This document shows positions 1 through 10,318 of a stretch of 64,000 bases of DNA, in pieces (the first letter of the stretch is position 1; every line of letters begins with the position of its first letter). The notes below the pieces were generated by a model. The model worked only from the letters and a program-made list of their open reading frames with translations. It ran no database searches and was not told the DNA's origin. Where the stretch lies: NCBI GenBank assembly GCA_036172665.1, contig CM069870.1, positions 27,998,001 through 28,062,000 on the forward strand. Direction: 5' to 3'. The stretch comes from Prosopocoilus inquinatus (taxonomy: Eukaryota > Arthropoda > Insecta > Coleoptera > Lucanidae). Made by a program: the position numbers and the translations under genes.

Positions 1-950
1 GATTTCAAGTGTGGTCTAACGCCTAAACAATGCCTCAACCGGCTTCATTTGGCTTTTGGAGATGAAGCACCATCAAAGAGCAGTGTTTATAATTGGTTTG
101 CCGAATTCCAGCGTGGACGTACCACTCTCAGTGACGAATTTCGTGAAGGTCGTCCATCAACATCTGTTGTTGCCACTAATGTAGATGCTGTGCGTGAAAT
201 ACTTGAGCGAGATCGACATGTGACATACCGTGAGATTCAAGCGTCCTTACGCGTTGACATGAAAGCAATACACCAGATTTTGCCTGATCATTTGAACGTA
301 CGAAAGCTTTGCAGTCGTTGGATCCCACACAATTTAACAGAAGCGCAAAAGCTGGATCGTGTCAAATGGTGCGAAAAAATGCTCAAGAAATTCAATGGAG
401 GTCGTTCAAATTTAGTTTATAACATCGTTACTGGTGACAAAACGTGGATTTATTCGTACGAGCCAGAAAGTAAACAATAATCTACCGTTTGGGTATTTCA
501 AAATGAACCAAAACCAACAAAAGTTGTAGCAACCGTGGTTTTAGAGGATCGAAAAACCGTGAATGCTGATTGGTATACTACAATTTGTTTGCCGGAAGTC
601 ATCGATCAGATAAGAAGAAACAATCGTAATCGACGAATTATTCTTCATCATGATAACGCCAGCTCTCACTCAGCCCATCAAACAGTTGATTTTTTGTCCA
701 ACAAAAATGTTGAATTATGACTCATTGTCCATATTCACCTGATTTATCACCTAATGATTTCTTTTTGTTCCCAAATATCAAAAATAAAATGCGTGGTGAG
801 CGATTTTCGTCGGCTGAAGCAGCGGATGAAACATTCCGGACACTGGTTTCTGAGGTACCATCTTTAGAGTGGATAACGTGCTTTAGAAATTGGGTCGAGC
901 GTATGCAAAAGTGTACTGACATCAAAGGCGAATACTTCGAAAAACAATGA
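1..950 (+). pseudogene. mariner transposase, broken copy 1
   Basis: This is the remnant of a D,D34D mariner transposase, the nuclease that excises and inserts the element. Reading begins in the N-terminal helix-turn-helix region (motif GDEAPSKSSVYNWFAEFQRG). It continues to the first catalytic aspartate (GDKTWIY), the second (HHDNASSH) and the third (SPDLSPNDFFLF). Three lesions against copy 2 are visible: a CAA-to-TAA stop at 478-480, a 60-bp in-frame deletion after 527 bounded by a TGT microhomology, and a 1-bp deletion near 716 that shifts the frame. Open segments are 49-480, 535-720 and 717-950. The region that copy 2 has lost (13 bp near 314-326) is intact here, so the two copies have independent damage. 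It cannot make an active enzyme. Confidence 0.93.
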
Positions 951-1016
951 TACCGTTTACCAAATTTTATATGCGTTTTTTCATACCGTTTCCAGAAACT
1001 TTTCCAGCAGCCCACG
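1..1016 (+). mobile_element. mariner element, copy 1 (5' part outside the window)
   Basis: This is the right-hand part of a mariner (Tc1/mariner, D34D) element. Position 1 aligns with position 38227 of the second copy, so about 215 bp lie outside the window. The right terminal repeat ends CCAGCAGCCCACG at 1016 and is followed by TA (1017-1018). After that TA the two copies diverge completely, which fixes the element end. Seen directly: near identity to copy 2 along the whole length. Known: mariners duplicate TA. Confidence 0.93.
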
Positions 1017-1018
1017 TA

Positions 1019-3079
1019 AATCAATCAAATTATGGAAGTCGGCCACGGAAGCCATCAAATTAAATTATTTTGTATTGTTTTTTTTTTTTTTAACTGTGAT
1101 GAACTGGTTTACACTTTTCAACGAACAACAATAAATTCTTTTTCTAGAAATGATTCCTTGAATACAGGAGGAGGTGGAATGTTCCTCCTTTTCCAATTAT
1201 GAAACTGCTGCATTTCTGAGAGTTGTTTATCAATGTGACAGAAATATTGGTTGGTGTGCTTATTTTTCTGTTGAATATTTGTCGTAGTTGTAATCTTCGT
1301 GTAGCGAATGCAATTTAGATACGTCAGAAATTAATTAGCTGACGTTAGTAGTGTGTAATTAGGTTATTGTTATGACTGATACTAGTGTTAATAAATGGCA
1401 AATGGTTACATTTTTATTTTCCAAAGATCACTAGACCAATTAATCATTTACAGAATCTCTGTACTAACTTTGTACAATGTTTGATTTTTGCGGAACTAAT
1501 GAACGCGTTTACATTTCTTAATTAACTGAAAACGAAGAGCAAAAGTCAAGCCGTTAAAAAAGTAAGACATCCAATTAACATGAGAACGACATATCTCTGC
1601 TACCATCTATGCAACGAACAAGTTCACTGGACGAAATGAATAACGATCTCCAATTTCACTCTTCTCGGAGAAGAATGTTCGACAAGACCGTAATATTTTG
1701 ATCCTTATCAGATTTATTTGAACTCGTGTTAGTGTGTGTGCTTGTAGTAATTAGATCGATGATTTGTTAACCGGCGAGCGTGACGCGTTTGTTAAGCATT
1801 TTTTCATTCAAATTTATGTTAATATTATGGAATAAATTCATTGAATTGTGTCTTTATTGCGTTACACCGGGTTCATAATTATCTGAGAAGAATAAAATAA
1901 TAAACAACCGACATCATAGACAAAATAATTAACATAATTTATTTTACTTTATTACTAATTAATTAAAACTTTTCTGGCAGCAATCAGAATATATTTAATT
2001 AATTGATTTCACGTTTCGCAACAGATTCGAAAATAAATGTGTTTTTATCTTTTGAGAGCAAAGATATTTCTTCCAAGATCTCTCTCTTTAGTAGCTTCCG
2101 CCAAAGATTATGAAATTCAGTTTGCAGATATTTCAAATATGTCGGTGTTTCGTCTTGAAATACATTGAAAACCTTTTTATTTTTAATAACTGCAACTTTT
2201 AAACTCCCTCTTTTCTTGTTTATAGAGCTCTTTATTTTCACAATCGCTTATTTCGCTTTTACACATCGTTGTAGTCAGAATAAAATTCGAAAAGAAAGTA
2301 GAACTTGTATTATAATTTCAAACCTCATCGATTTTAGTTTCGTTTCGATGCAAATGATTTGGGTCGTATAAAAATGGTTGTTTTTTAAAAAAGAACCTTT
2401 TAAGCCAGTGCCTTTCAAAACTGAAATTAGCAATTAAAAGCTAAATCTTGTCCATATACGAACAACACTAATGCAAGAGCTCAGATATACAATTTTTTAC
2501 AAGGCTAACCGGCGGCAGTTTTTTTGTTGATATAAAATTATTAGGTAATCGGTTCTTAATGAAAAAGTTTCATTTTCGTCGCGTTTATTATTTTAAAAGT
2601 AAATTATTTTAAAAGTAAATTATGGATGTAAGAAACAAACCTTTTTTTTTGTGCTCTTATCACGAGTAATTTGAAGAAGTGAAATGTGAATTCTCTACGA
2701 AATTCTGTATTTATTAACCTTACATGATTAGGATTAGTACCATATATCGAAGTTAAGTATATGCAGGAAGGCGTGCTGTATATGTATATTGTGTTTTCTT
2801 TCGCTTAAAAGTTTGAATCCTGTTTCGAATAGTTTGGACCTGAATTTCGTAGTTGTTGCAACAAAGCATCTGAATTGAATTTTTGATTGACAGTTCATTT
2901 GTAAATAACCATAATTCAATCCAAACGAGTTTTAAAAATAGAAAGATTCAAACCAAGGACCAAGCAGTTGTTAATTCATAAATTGTCTAGTATAAAAATA
3001 AATAAAATGTTGTAGTAATCGATAAATGTTTTGGCTTTTATGGCCTAGGGCCTACCTTTATCAAAAATTTATTTGGACA
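1019..3079. other. non-coding stretch, no gene seen
   Basis: AT-rich sequence with no recognisable protein or RNA gene. A 16-bp unit (attattttaaaagtaa) is duplicated in tandem at about 2588-2620. Part of the stretch (2785-2965) matches a repeat at 29372-29525. Confidence 0.6.
2785..2965 (+). repeat. dispersed repeat R1, copy 1
   Basis: The order of shared blocks here (gcttaaaagtttgaatc, cgtagttg.tgcaa, attcaatccaaacga, taaaaatag) recurs at 29372-29525 in the same orientation with point changes and small indels. No coding potential or end structure was identified, so the class is unknown. Confidence 0.65.
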
Positions 3080-3149
3080 TACCAGGTCTTTCCTGAAAAA
3101 TGTTCCATCCTGTAGCGACGTTATTTGTGATCCAATTTTAATTAATAAA

Positions 3150-3327
3150 AAAATCGTAAATATAAAGTTTTTTTAATCTCAAACCGGACAGAAAAATGAA
3201 GGGAACATCGCTATAGATTTATAGCTTCGTCCTGACGAAGCTATAAATCTATAGCGAAACGTTGAGTGTGTTCCCTTCATTTTTCTGTCCGGTTTGAGAT
3301 TAAAAAAACTTTGTATTTACAATTTTC
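3150..3327. repeat. foldback element with hammerhead-like core
   Basis: The two halves are reverse complements. Arms carrying aatctcaaaccggacag and atgaagggaaca begin near 3150 and mirror at 3280-3327, with the axis near 3230. In the right half, CTGACGA (3232-3238) is followed by a 6-bp hairpin GCTATA/TATAGC (3240-3245, 3250-3255) and GAAAC (3256-3260). This is the arrangement of a hammerhead core, with one extra A before stem II. Because of the palindrome the minus strand carries a similar motif. Hammerheads are known in the terminal repeats of Penelope-like elements; assigning this foldback to them is inference. Confidence 0.7.
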
Positions 3328-3659
3328 ATCGGACAAGAACAAACTTCAAAAATAAAAAAATCAACTAACTAGCTTTAGATGTACATACATATTTTAAAGT
3401 GGCTCTAATTTTGATTTTTTCTAATCTTATCTTCAAAAGCTATCGGTAGTCAACTTTTTTTTTCATTTTTCTGCCTATTTTTCTTTAGCTACAATCTAGT
3501 ACAATTTTTTTTTCTAAATCATATATTGAAAATTATTGCTGTGGAGCTAATTGGAAAAATTAATAAAAATTTTATAAAGGTGTTATTTGATGATGGTTTA
3601 ATAGATTAAAAATAGTAATAATAAACAATCAACAAACGATAAAGGTATCAAACAGAATC

Positions 3660-4570
3660 ATAATAATTTATAAGTATTGCTCGAATTGACCACCACCTTG
3701 CTCAACACACTACCAGCACCTTCCTAGTAAATTAGGAATTATTTCGCGATAAGATCAACAATCCTTTGTCTTCAAAACAACTCATTTTTCGGACTTGTTA
3801 TGTACACACTTGAGAAAACCCCATAGCCAAAAATCGAACGGCGCCAGATTCGGAGAACGGGCGGGCCATCGAATTGGCCCATCCGTTCCTATCCATCTTG
3901 CACTTTCTTACATTATGAGAAGCAGCTCCATTTTGGAAGAAAAACTCTATTTAGTTCTGCCAAGGGTAATTCGTTCAAGAAAAGTTCAATGTCTGCCGAT
4001 AATAAGTGGTGATATTTCTCTTGATTGAGAGTACCATTTATGAAAACCGACCAATTAACTGTTCTCCTAAAATACCACACCACACATTCACACTAAATCA
4101 TCTTTGAAATTTGCTTTCAACAACGATTCTGGAATTTTCCTGACTCCATGAAACTGCCATTTTTGGTAAATGTGCACTCATTAGACCAAATAGTTCTGTA
4201 TAAAAGGTCAATCGCGTTGTCGCATATTCAAGTAAGTGTTATAAAATAGGTCCCTCCGACCTCTATCATTTTCCTGTAATACTTGAACTTTTTGAAGAAT
4301 GTATGATTTAAAATTGTGCTTTTTTTAAAATTGCATGCACAATTCGATTTGATTGTTCTTTGCAATTTCACGAGTTGGTGGATGTTGATTTTGTTGAACA
4401 CGAAGAAGATCTAATTCAATATTTTCATTAAACCTGCGCTACTTTTGCTTTGGGATTTTAAACGCTCCATGGTGCCTCAAATTTTCCTTAAGTCTTCCGA
4501 ACTTTCGAGAATGTGGAGCTTCTCTATCAGGGAGACGCTGAATATAAAGCCGCAATGCTTGATTACGATT
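3660..4570 (-). pseudogene. transposase relic, mariner-like (DUF4817-type) family
   Basis: Read on the minus strand with frame changes, this shows blocks typical of transposases common in insects. From N to C they are a helix-turn-helix region (rich in E and R, about 4400-4570), a segment reading NVWCGILGEQLIG near 4045-4085, then FINGTLNQEKYHHLLS, and finally an RWPARSP-like DDE block with DFWLWGFLK near 3800-3880. The reading frame changes at least three times and contains stops, so it is dead. The family assignment comes from the WCGILG and SP(D/N)LxPxDFxLWG signatures. It sits between the terminal repeats of the element at 3082-5543. Confidence 0.75.
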
Positions 4571-5545
4571 TTTATTACATTCGTCATATCAGTTAATTGA
4601 TTGTTGTCTACCAGGACTGTTGGTATCGCTATTTTTACAATATTTTACAAGAACTAATAACAACAATTAAAATACAAATATTTTCAAAAAGGACGGATGC
4701 AAATATTGTTATTGTTGCAAAATTTCCACAACTGACTAGAAAATTTCATTCATTATATACAATTCTATTTTCTACTTGTATTCATTTGATCTTTTGTTTT
4801 CACTACAATATTTGTTTCCTGTTGCACTATTTGGTAGTCTTCTCTAAGTGGCTCTTAGCACGCCAGTTATTTGTATTAATTTGCAACATTTTTTTGGTAT
4901 AATGGAGAGATCAGTGATCTCAGCTTTTCTTTAGATCATCATAAATTAATTTATAATTAGTTTTTTTTGTATATATTCTGTTTTGAGCTTAATGAAAATT
5001 ATTATTATTATGTTAATAATAATTCTGTGATCCCATGGCGAAAGCTGATATGTCACTTGAGGCAAATTTTCCAAAAGAGTTCTTTTAGGACAATAAAGAT
5101 ATATCAGTATTTGTTAACATAATGTATGGGGGCGGAAATAAAGTTGGGGCATGTCTGCTTTTGCCACGAACTCATTGTCACAATATACCCAAGATCGTTA
5201 TGGATATATCTTCTCGAAATCTAAAAGATTGACTTATACCAGCTTTCGCCTTCAAATTACATAATTTTAGGAGTATTAATTTTTCCAACTGCGCACCAAG
5301 TAATAATTTTGAATCCTTCATTTGTTTTAGAAACAAATGCTCTACTGCATTAAAGTTAAAAAAATATTGGCAAGCAGTTGAGAAAAAAATGATTATCATT
5401 AGACATTGACGATAACATTAGAAAAGATCGAAAATATAGTTCTTTTTAAATACATCTAAAGTAATTTGTTTTATTGTTTTATTCATTAAAATCCGATCAT
5501 AAATAACATCGCGGGATGGAACATTTTTTTAGGAAACACAGTGTA

Positions 5546-6831
5546 TGGTGTGAGTAAATAATGTAAGTAGGAAGCGCAAACTACGCAATGATTGTGTAGT
5601 TTCCTTTGTGATTGATTCTGTCTTGCTTGTTGCTTCATGCGCTGTTATCACGAGTATAAAATTCATTTATATTCTTTATTCGTGTCACATCAAAAGAAAT
5701 AATACTTTTTTTCCTTAATAAACAAGCCAATGTTTTTTGTGAGCTTTCAAATCCGTCACGTACCTTATTGTAAATTTGTATGTTCGCCGTTATGATTAAT
5801 TGCACTTTTGAAATCAGTTGATGTTCAGCAACATGCAATGCAACTTTTTTCTAGCAATAACAGTGTTTATTAAACATTATTTCTAAATTAGTGTTTAATG
5901 ACATGTCTGTATTTGCATTCTCTGAAGGAGGTATTGCAATTGATAGGTCATAGGGAACTACAGCTCTAGCTTTTTCTAGAAAAGTTTAGGCAATTTATTT
6001 GAAATAAAAATATTCTTACAAAAACACGTATGTAAAACTTTAGTACCTACTTTAGCTAGCTATACTCCAAACCTTTGGTTTTAGAGTAGTAATTGTTAAA
6101 TTAAAAAAAAAGAAACGTTTAGTTTTAATTAAAATTAGTATATTCACGCAAAGCGTTCATTAAAACATTTCAACTAGATTTGTGAGTTTTTCGAATCTAC
6201 GATAATTTGGTATAAACTTATGGACTTGTTAATCCTATTTAATTAACTCTGTTGTTCTAATAAATCTCATTTATTTAACGAAAAAAAAATTCTTCTTTTG
6301 TCCCCAATTCTTTACCGTACAAATTTGGATTTCAATTTCTTTGTTCGAGTGTAAACTGATTTAGTCAAAGAGCCAGAAATCGATTTTCCAATTTGTTCTC
6401 CACAGTTGTTCGAATGGCGCTTCACCTGTACTTTCAGAATTGTCGAAAATGTCTCGTCCTTTTCTCTCTCTGCTCTCATTGAACTTCAAAATGGAAACTT
6501 CACTTACGAAAATATCTCTAATAAAAAATGCACATAATTTTAAATAACAATATATTAAGAAAACGCAAAAATTTTGGTTTACAGACATTTTAGGAAATTT
6601 AAACACAAAAATATATTAAACGAAATGCAAAATAAAAGATTAAACAAAATGTGAAATTCAATTTACGATTTTAAAGAAAAGAAAGAATCAAAATTTAACT
6701 CAAAATTAACAAATAATTAAATATCTATGAATTTACAACATTAAATAAGACAAAACAGTAAAAAGGGTTTTGGAAAGAGAAAGCAGAGATTCGGTATAAA
6801 AGTCAAAACCAAAAAATAAAGCTTGTGTTAA
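5546..6831. other. non-coding stretch, no gene seen
   Basis: AT-rich sequence. Short open frames here lack any family signature and no repeat structure was noticed. Confidence 0.5.
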
Positions 6832-6883
6832 AAAAAAATTATGAAAAATTTTGTGCAAATCGTTTTTGATTGCAGTGAGAACC

Positions 6884-6949
6884 TCGAGCAGCCTCTGGAC
6901 AGCTGTTTCAGCCCTGCTTGGGGCTTCTTCAGCAGAAACGTAGCTCGAC
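6884..6949 (-). ncRNA. type I hammerhead ribozyme (predicted, core intact)
   Basis: On the minus strand the core reads CUGAAGA (6932-6926), then stem II of 5 bp (AGCCC/GGGCU with loop CAAGCA, 6925-6910), then GAAA (6909-6906). A two-pair stem III (AC/GU) closes over an AGCU loop, followed by the cleavage triplet GUC (6900-6898). Stem I is formed by CUG (6935-6933) with CAG (6897-6895). Beyond an internal loop it continues with CGAGC (6947-6943) paired to GCUCG (6889-6885). Every conserved hammerhead nucleotide is present. Known: short-stem-III type I hammerheads occur in Penelope-like elements and animal retrozymes. Self-cleavage between 6898 and 6897 is predicted but not shown. Confidence 0.72.
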
Positions 6950-7012
6950 ATTCCCACTGCAGACCAAAAACGACTTGCCCAATTTATTCTCAAATGCGAT
7001 GTAAGAATGATG

Positions 7013-7118
7013 AACATTAAAATAGCGACATCTTACTATCGCTTTTTGACCTAACATTGTCTATCCTACTGCAATGTTAGGTCAAAAAGCGATAGTAAGA
7101 TGTCGCTATTTTAATGTT
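7013..7118. repeat. perfect 47-bp palindrome with 12-nt loop
   Basis: Positions 7013-7059 are an exact reverse complement of 7072-7118, with loop tctatcctactg between. The arm sequence (ggtcaaaaagcgatNgtaNg and tgtcgct) is shared with single-arm copies at about 41067-41103, 44983-45020 and 48010-48050. It is therefore the conserved terminal part of the hammerhead family and not a random hairpin. Confidence 0.92.
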
Positions 7119-7131
7119 TAAAAAAATTATG

Positions 7132-9083
7132 CGTAAAAAAAATTAATACTTCCACTCACCAACGTTGAAACACAGTTTAAGTTAAAAATTGAAAAAAATC
7201 GGTTACGATTAAATTAATTACCAGACAAAAAAAAACAAACACCCCTGATGTCTAATAACTTCTCGCGAAATTAAGTTCAAGTTTAGGAAAATTGACTGAA
7301 TAACAAAAATAATAATTTAGATCTTTTAACGAGGATCACTGATTAGATAACTCGAAGGAACGTACCAAAATTTCTTTTTGGAACCTGTCCTGATCTATTT
7401 ATGCATTTTCCTCCCACTTAAGAGGTGCATTAAGTGCGTAACACCCTTAAAGAAAAAAATTAATTGGATTGCATATCGCAGCTTCCGGACACACCGGCAG
7501 ATGAACATCAGGCAACGTTCCGAGTGCAAAATTCTAAGAATTCAGAAGAAGTTACAGTGAGCGATACATTAAGGTGATGTAACGACAACACTCCGCCGTG
7601 TGTTTACATATGCATAAAAGCGTTCCACCACAATATTAGTCTTATACCATGTTTCTAAGTGCGTCATCTAACCTCGATCTTATTACACGTTATGAATCAT
7701 TGCAGTAGACGGAATAATTTAATCGTAGCATTTAATTTTTATAAACCAAAAATGCATTCTTGCGTACCGAATCTTTACACTATAAAACATTAGACATGAT
7801 TGGAATTTTCAACTGTTTTTGTCGTCATGCAATCTGCTGTTATTATGGCTGTTATTGCATAATAAAATCCGTATAAAAATCTGATGATTTAAGAAGAGAC
7901 TGTTCTCAAGTTGAAATTAAACATAAGGTATGCAAAATTTTAATCGAGAAATGTGTTAAAAGCTGCAACCATGGTATGTACAGTGGTATAACGTGTTGGT
8001 GAAAACTGTAAGTGGTCCAACAATTTAATGTACCATCGACCAGAACTTTCCACGTGCTCAGCTTCAGCCCGATAATAAAACCGTTAAATTAATAAGGAGC
8101 GAGTTATTGAAAACAGTTATTAAGAATATTGATACGATGACGAAGTAATTTACTCTGTCTAATTTCTATACAGAAATAAAAGCTTCCAAGATGTAATTAT
8201 ACCGATCTATAGATATTCGGGGCAGGAACAATTGAATTCAAGGCTTTGATGATGATAAACGACGATGAATTCGTTTAATTTGTTGTACCTACTTGCTGCA
8301 CGTTATTGTAATCGGAATCCATTAAAATAACGAATACCTACTGTACATTTATCATATTGTTTTCGTAACTTTTCTTTATTTATTGGAATGAACGGGCTTG
8401 ACAATTTAATTTCCCTGTGTGATTAAATTGAATAAAGTACAAGATGTATTTTTATTATATTTCATAATGATATTAACAGGACTACAATAAAGAAAAACTA
8501 ATGCATAAGTATTGTATTTAAAAACCTGCATTTTGTAGGTATTGTGCTACGTGTATTTTAACTGCATCGTTTTACAAGTACAGCACGATACGGCTAATTT
8601 CATTATATCTATGTAATAGTTTCTTTTGGAGAACATTCTATTGTCTGTGAAACTTCGTCCTCGTGTTTAATTTTCTTGAACGGATATAACCCAACCGAAA
8701 CACGAATACAATACAGCGTTTTATCCACAATCAATTCACTCATGGGGCCGGAGTTAACCGAATTTAATAAAGTAATTATCTTATATCTCCGTGGAACACG
8801 GATTATCACTTAAAAATTCAATTAAACTTAGAAACATATGTCACATTATCCTTCGTGAGATAGATATGTTTATTCTTATAGCATTTCTAGCAGGTTTACT
8901 TTTGTTAAGTCATGCTAACTTGCAAATGTTTGATATGGCACACGGGACACTGTGGAGAACATTAATTCTACATAGGAGTTTATGGTTAGCTTGTACTATG
9001 CCCGCCAAAAATATCTGAGACATGTAATATGTCCTACTGTAAATATAACGAGGTATTTTCTCTGTTCTGGCCATTGGTTTGTA
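7132..9083. other. non-coding stretch, no gene seen
   Basis: AT-rich sequence with no recognised gene, RNA or repeat. The last part (about 8900-9083) may belong to the 5' side of the adjoining LINE, but nothing in it is diagnostic. Confidence 0.45.
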
Positions 9084-10318
9084 ATGGACAATTCTATCAA
9101 AGTGGCCCATCTTAATATTCGCTCACTTTTGCCGAAAATCTCTAACTTTCGCGATTTTATTTTGCAAAACAGTATTAACATTATGATTGCATCGGAAACG
9201 TGGCTAAGTGCTAATATTCCTACAGAAATTATAATTTTGAATAATTTTTCATTCATTCGTAATGAACGTCCCTGTCGTGGCGGCGGAGTAGGTGTATATG
9301 TTAACAATTCTCTTAGATATTCTGTTATCGGATCTAATAAATCAATTGAACTTGACTTGAATCATTTGTATTGGGTGTTGTCTATAGACCACCACATATG
9401 TACCTGAAATTTTTTTTGGATGAATTTGAAAACACCATTGCACTATGTTTGCCTTTTTCTGATAAGATTATTTGCTGTGGCGACTTCAATGTAGACTTTC
9501 TTAACATTAACAGTACAGCGACAACAATCTTTTCTAACCTTTTGGAAGCTTATAATCTGAAGCAAATCATTAATCAGCCCACAAGGCTATCATTTAATTC
9601 TTCCTCTTTAATTGATTTGTTAATTGTTTCTGACGAAATTTCAGTTGTGGGTGGTGGTATAGTCTCATGTCAGCTATCTGATCATGATTGTATTTTCGGT
9701 AATATTGTTACTACACAACCTTGTGTAACTCCAGTTTTTCGTGTATGTAGGTCTCTTAAGAATATTGACTTAACTAAGTTTAATCACGACTTACATCTTC
9801 TGCCTTTGCAAGAAATATTTAACATTACTGATATTAATGAAAAAGTCCACTTTTTGAACAACTGCATATTAACACTTTTTGACGTACACGCACCTTTGGT
9901 GATGCGAAAATTTACAAAATCTTACAAGCCTTGGCTTACGCCTAACTTGAAACTCTTAATGGAACTTTGTGATAAAACGAAAGCCAAATTTAAGAAAACA
10001 AGACAGCAGGCACACTGGGACTACTATAAGTGTTTAAGAAACCTCACTATATTTACTTACAGAAAAGAACGGAAAGCTTATTTCAATTTTATTTCTAATC
10101 ATTCTGACTGTAAAGCTTTGTGGAGAAATTTGAATTCATTAAATCTTAGTAAGAGGCACGAATCTGTTCCTGCTCATTTAAGTAATGTTGATGCTATTAA
10201 CAATTACTACATTAACTGTGTTTCCAATTCTCCTCACATCTATGATTCGAATCTTGATAATTTGAATTTTAACTTTTTGCCTCTTGACGCCGATAGTGTA
10301 CTTAAATTGATTTATTAA
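9084..10318 (+). pseudogene. LINE endonuclease domain and linker, frameshifted
   Basis: The first part (ATG at 9084) reads VAHLNIRSLLPK, then the catalytic-glutamate block IASETWLS, then GGGVGVYVN. A frameshift lies between about 9371 and 9407. The second part, in the other frame, continues GVVYRPPH, CCGDFNVDFL (Asp/Asn pair) and the terminal QLSDHDCIFG histidine block, and ends at TAA 10316-10318. These are the ordered signature blocks of apurinic/apyrimidinic-like endonucleases, which nick target DNA to prime reverse transcription. The stop at 10316 interrupts a frame that continues as KSNAAGCDGID, so the true protein ran on into the reverse transcriptase. The element cannot encode a full enzyme. 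Confidence 0.85.

Larger units (their letters stand above)
3082..5543 (-). mobile_element. TA-flanked DNA transposon (Tc1/mariner superfamily)
   Basis: Imperfect terminal inverted repeats of about 70 bp face each other. The left arm is 3082-3152 and the right arm about 5473-5543; both share tttcctNaaaaaatgttccatcc and a following gNgacgttattt-like block. The element is flanked by TA on each side (3080-3081, 5544-5545). Inside lies a decayed transposase on the minus strand (about 3660-4570). A separate foldback has inserted just inside the left terminal repeat. About 900 bp downstream of the transposase relic (4600-5470) is AT-rich with nothing recognised. Confidence 0.75.
6844..7119 (-). mobile_element. 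hammerhead-family element, copy A
   Basis: This is the best-preserved member of a short dispersed family. From left to right it has an inverted-repeat arm (gcaaatcgtttttgattgca, 6855-6874), the hammerhead region, the opposing arm (ctgcagaccaaaaacgactt, 6957-6976), a linker, and a 47-bp perfect palindrome (7013-7118). It is flanked by a 12-bp direct repeat AAAAAAATTATG (6832-6843 and 7120-7131), which I read as a target-site duplication. No protein is encoded. Relatives lie at 14728-14851, 40957-41112, 44124-44211, 44703-45025, 47980-48056 and 52112-52232. Confidence 0.75.

Noticed and set aside
722..1024. Minus-strand open frame opposite the mariner transposase
   Set aside because: Shadow of the conserved catalytic region on the plus strand; the same shadow occurs opposite copy 2 (39002-39250).
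3795..4028. Plus-strand open frame of 77 residues
   Set aside because: It lies opposite the minus-strand transposase relic, whose recognisable DDE blocks explain the sequence.
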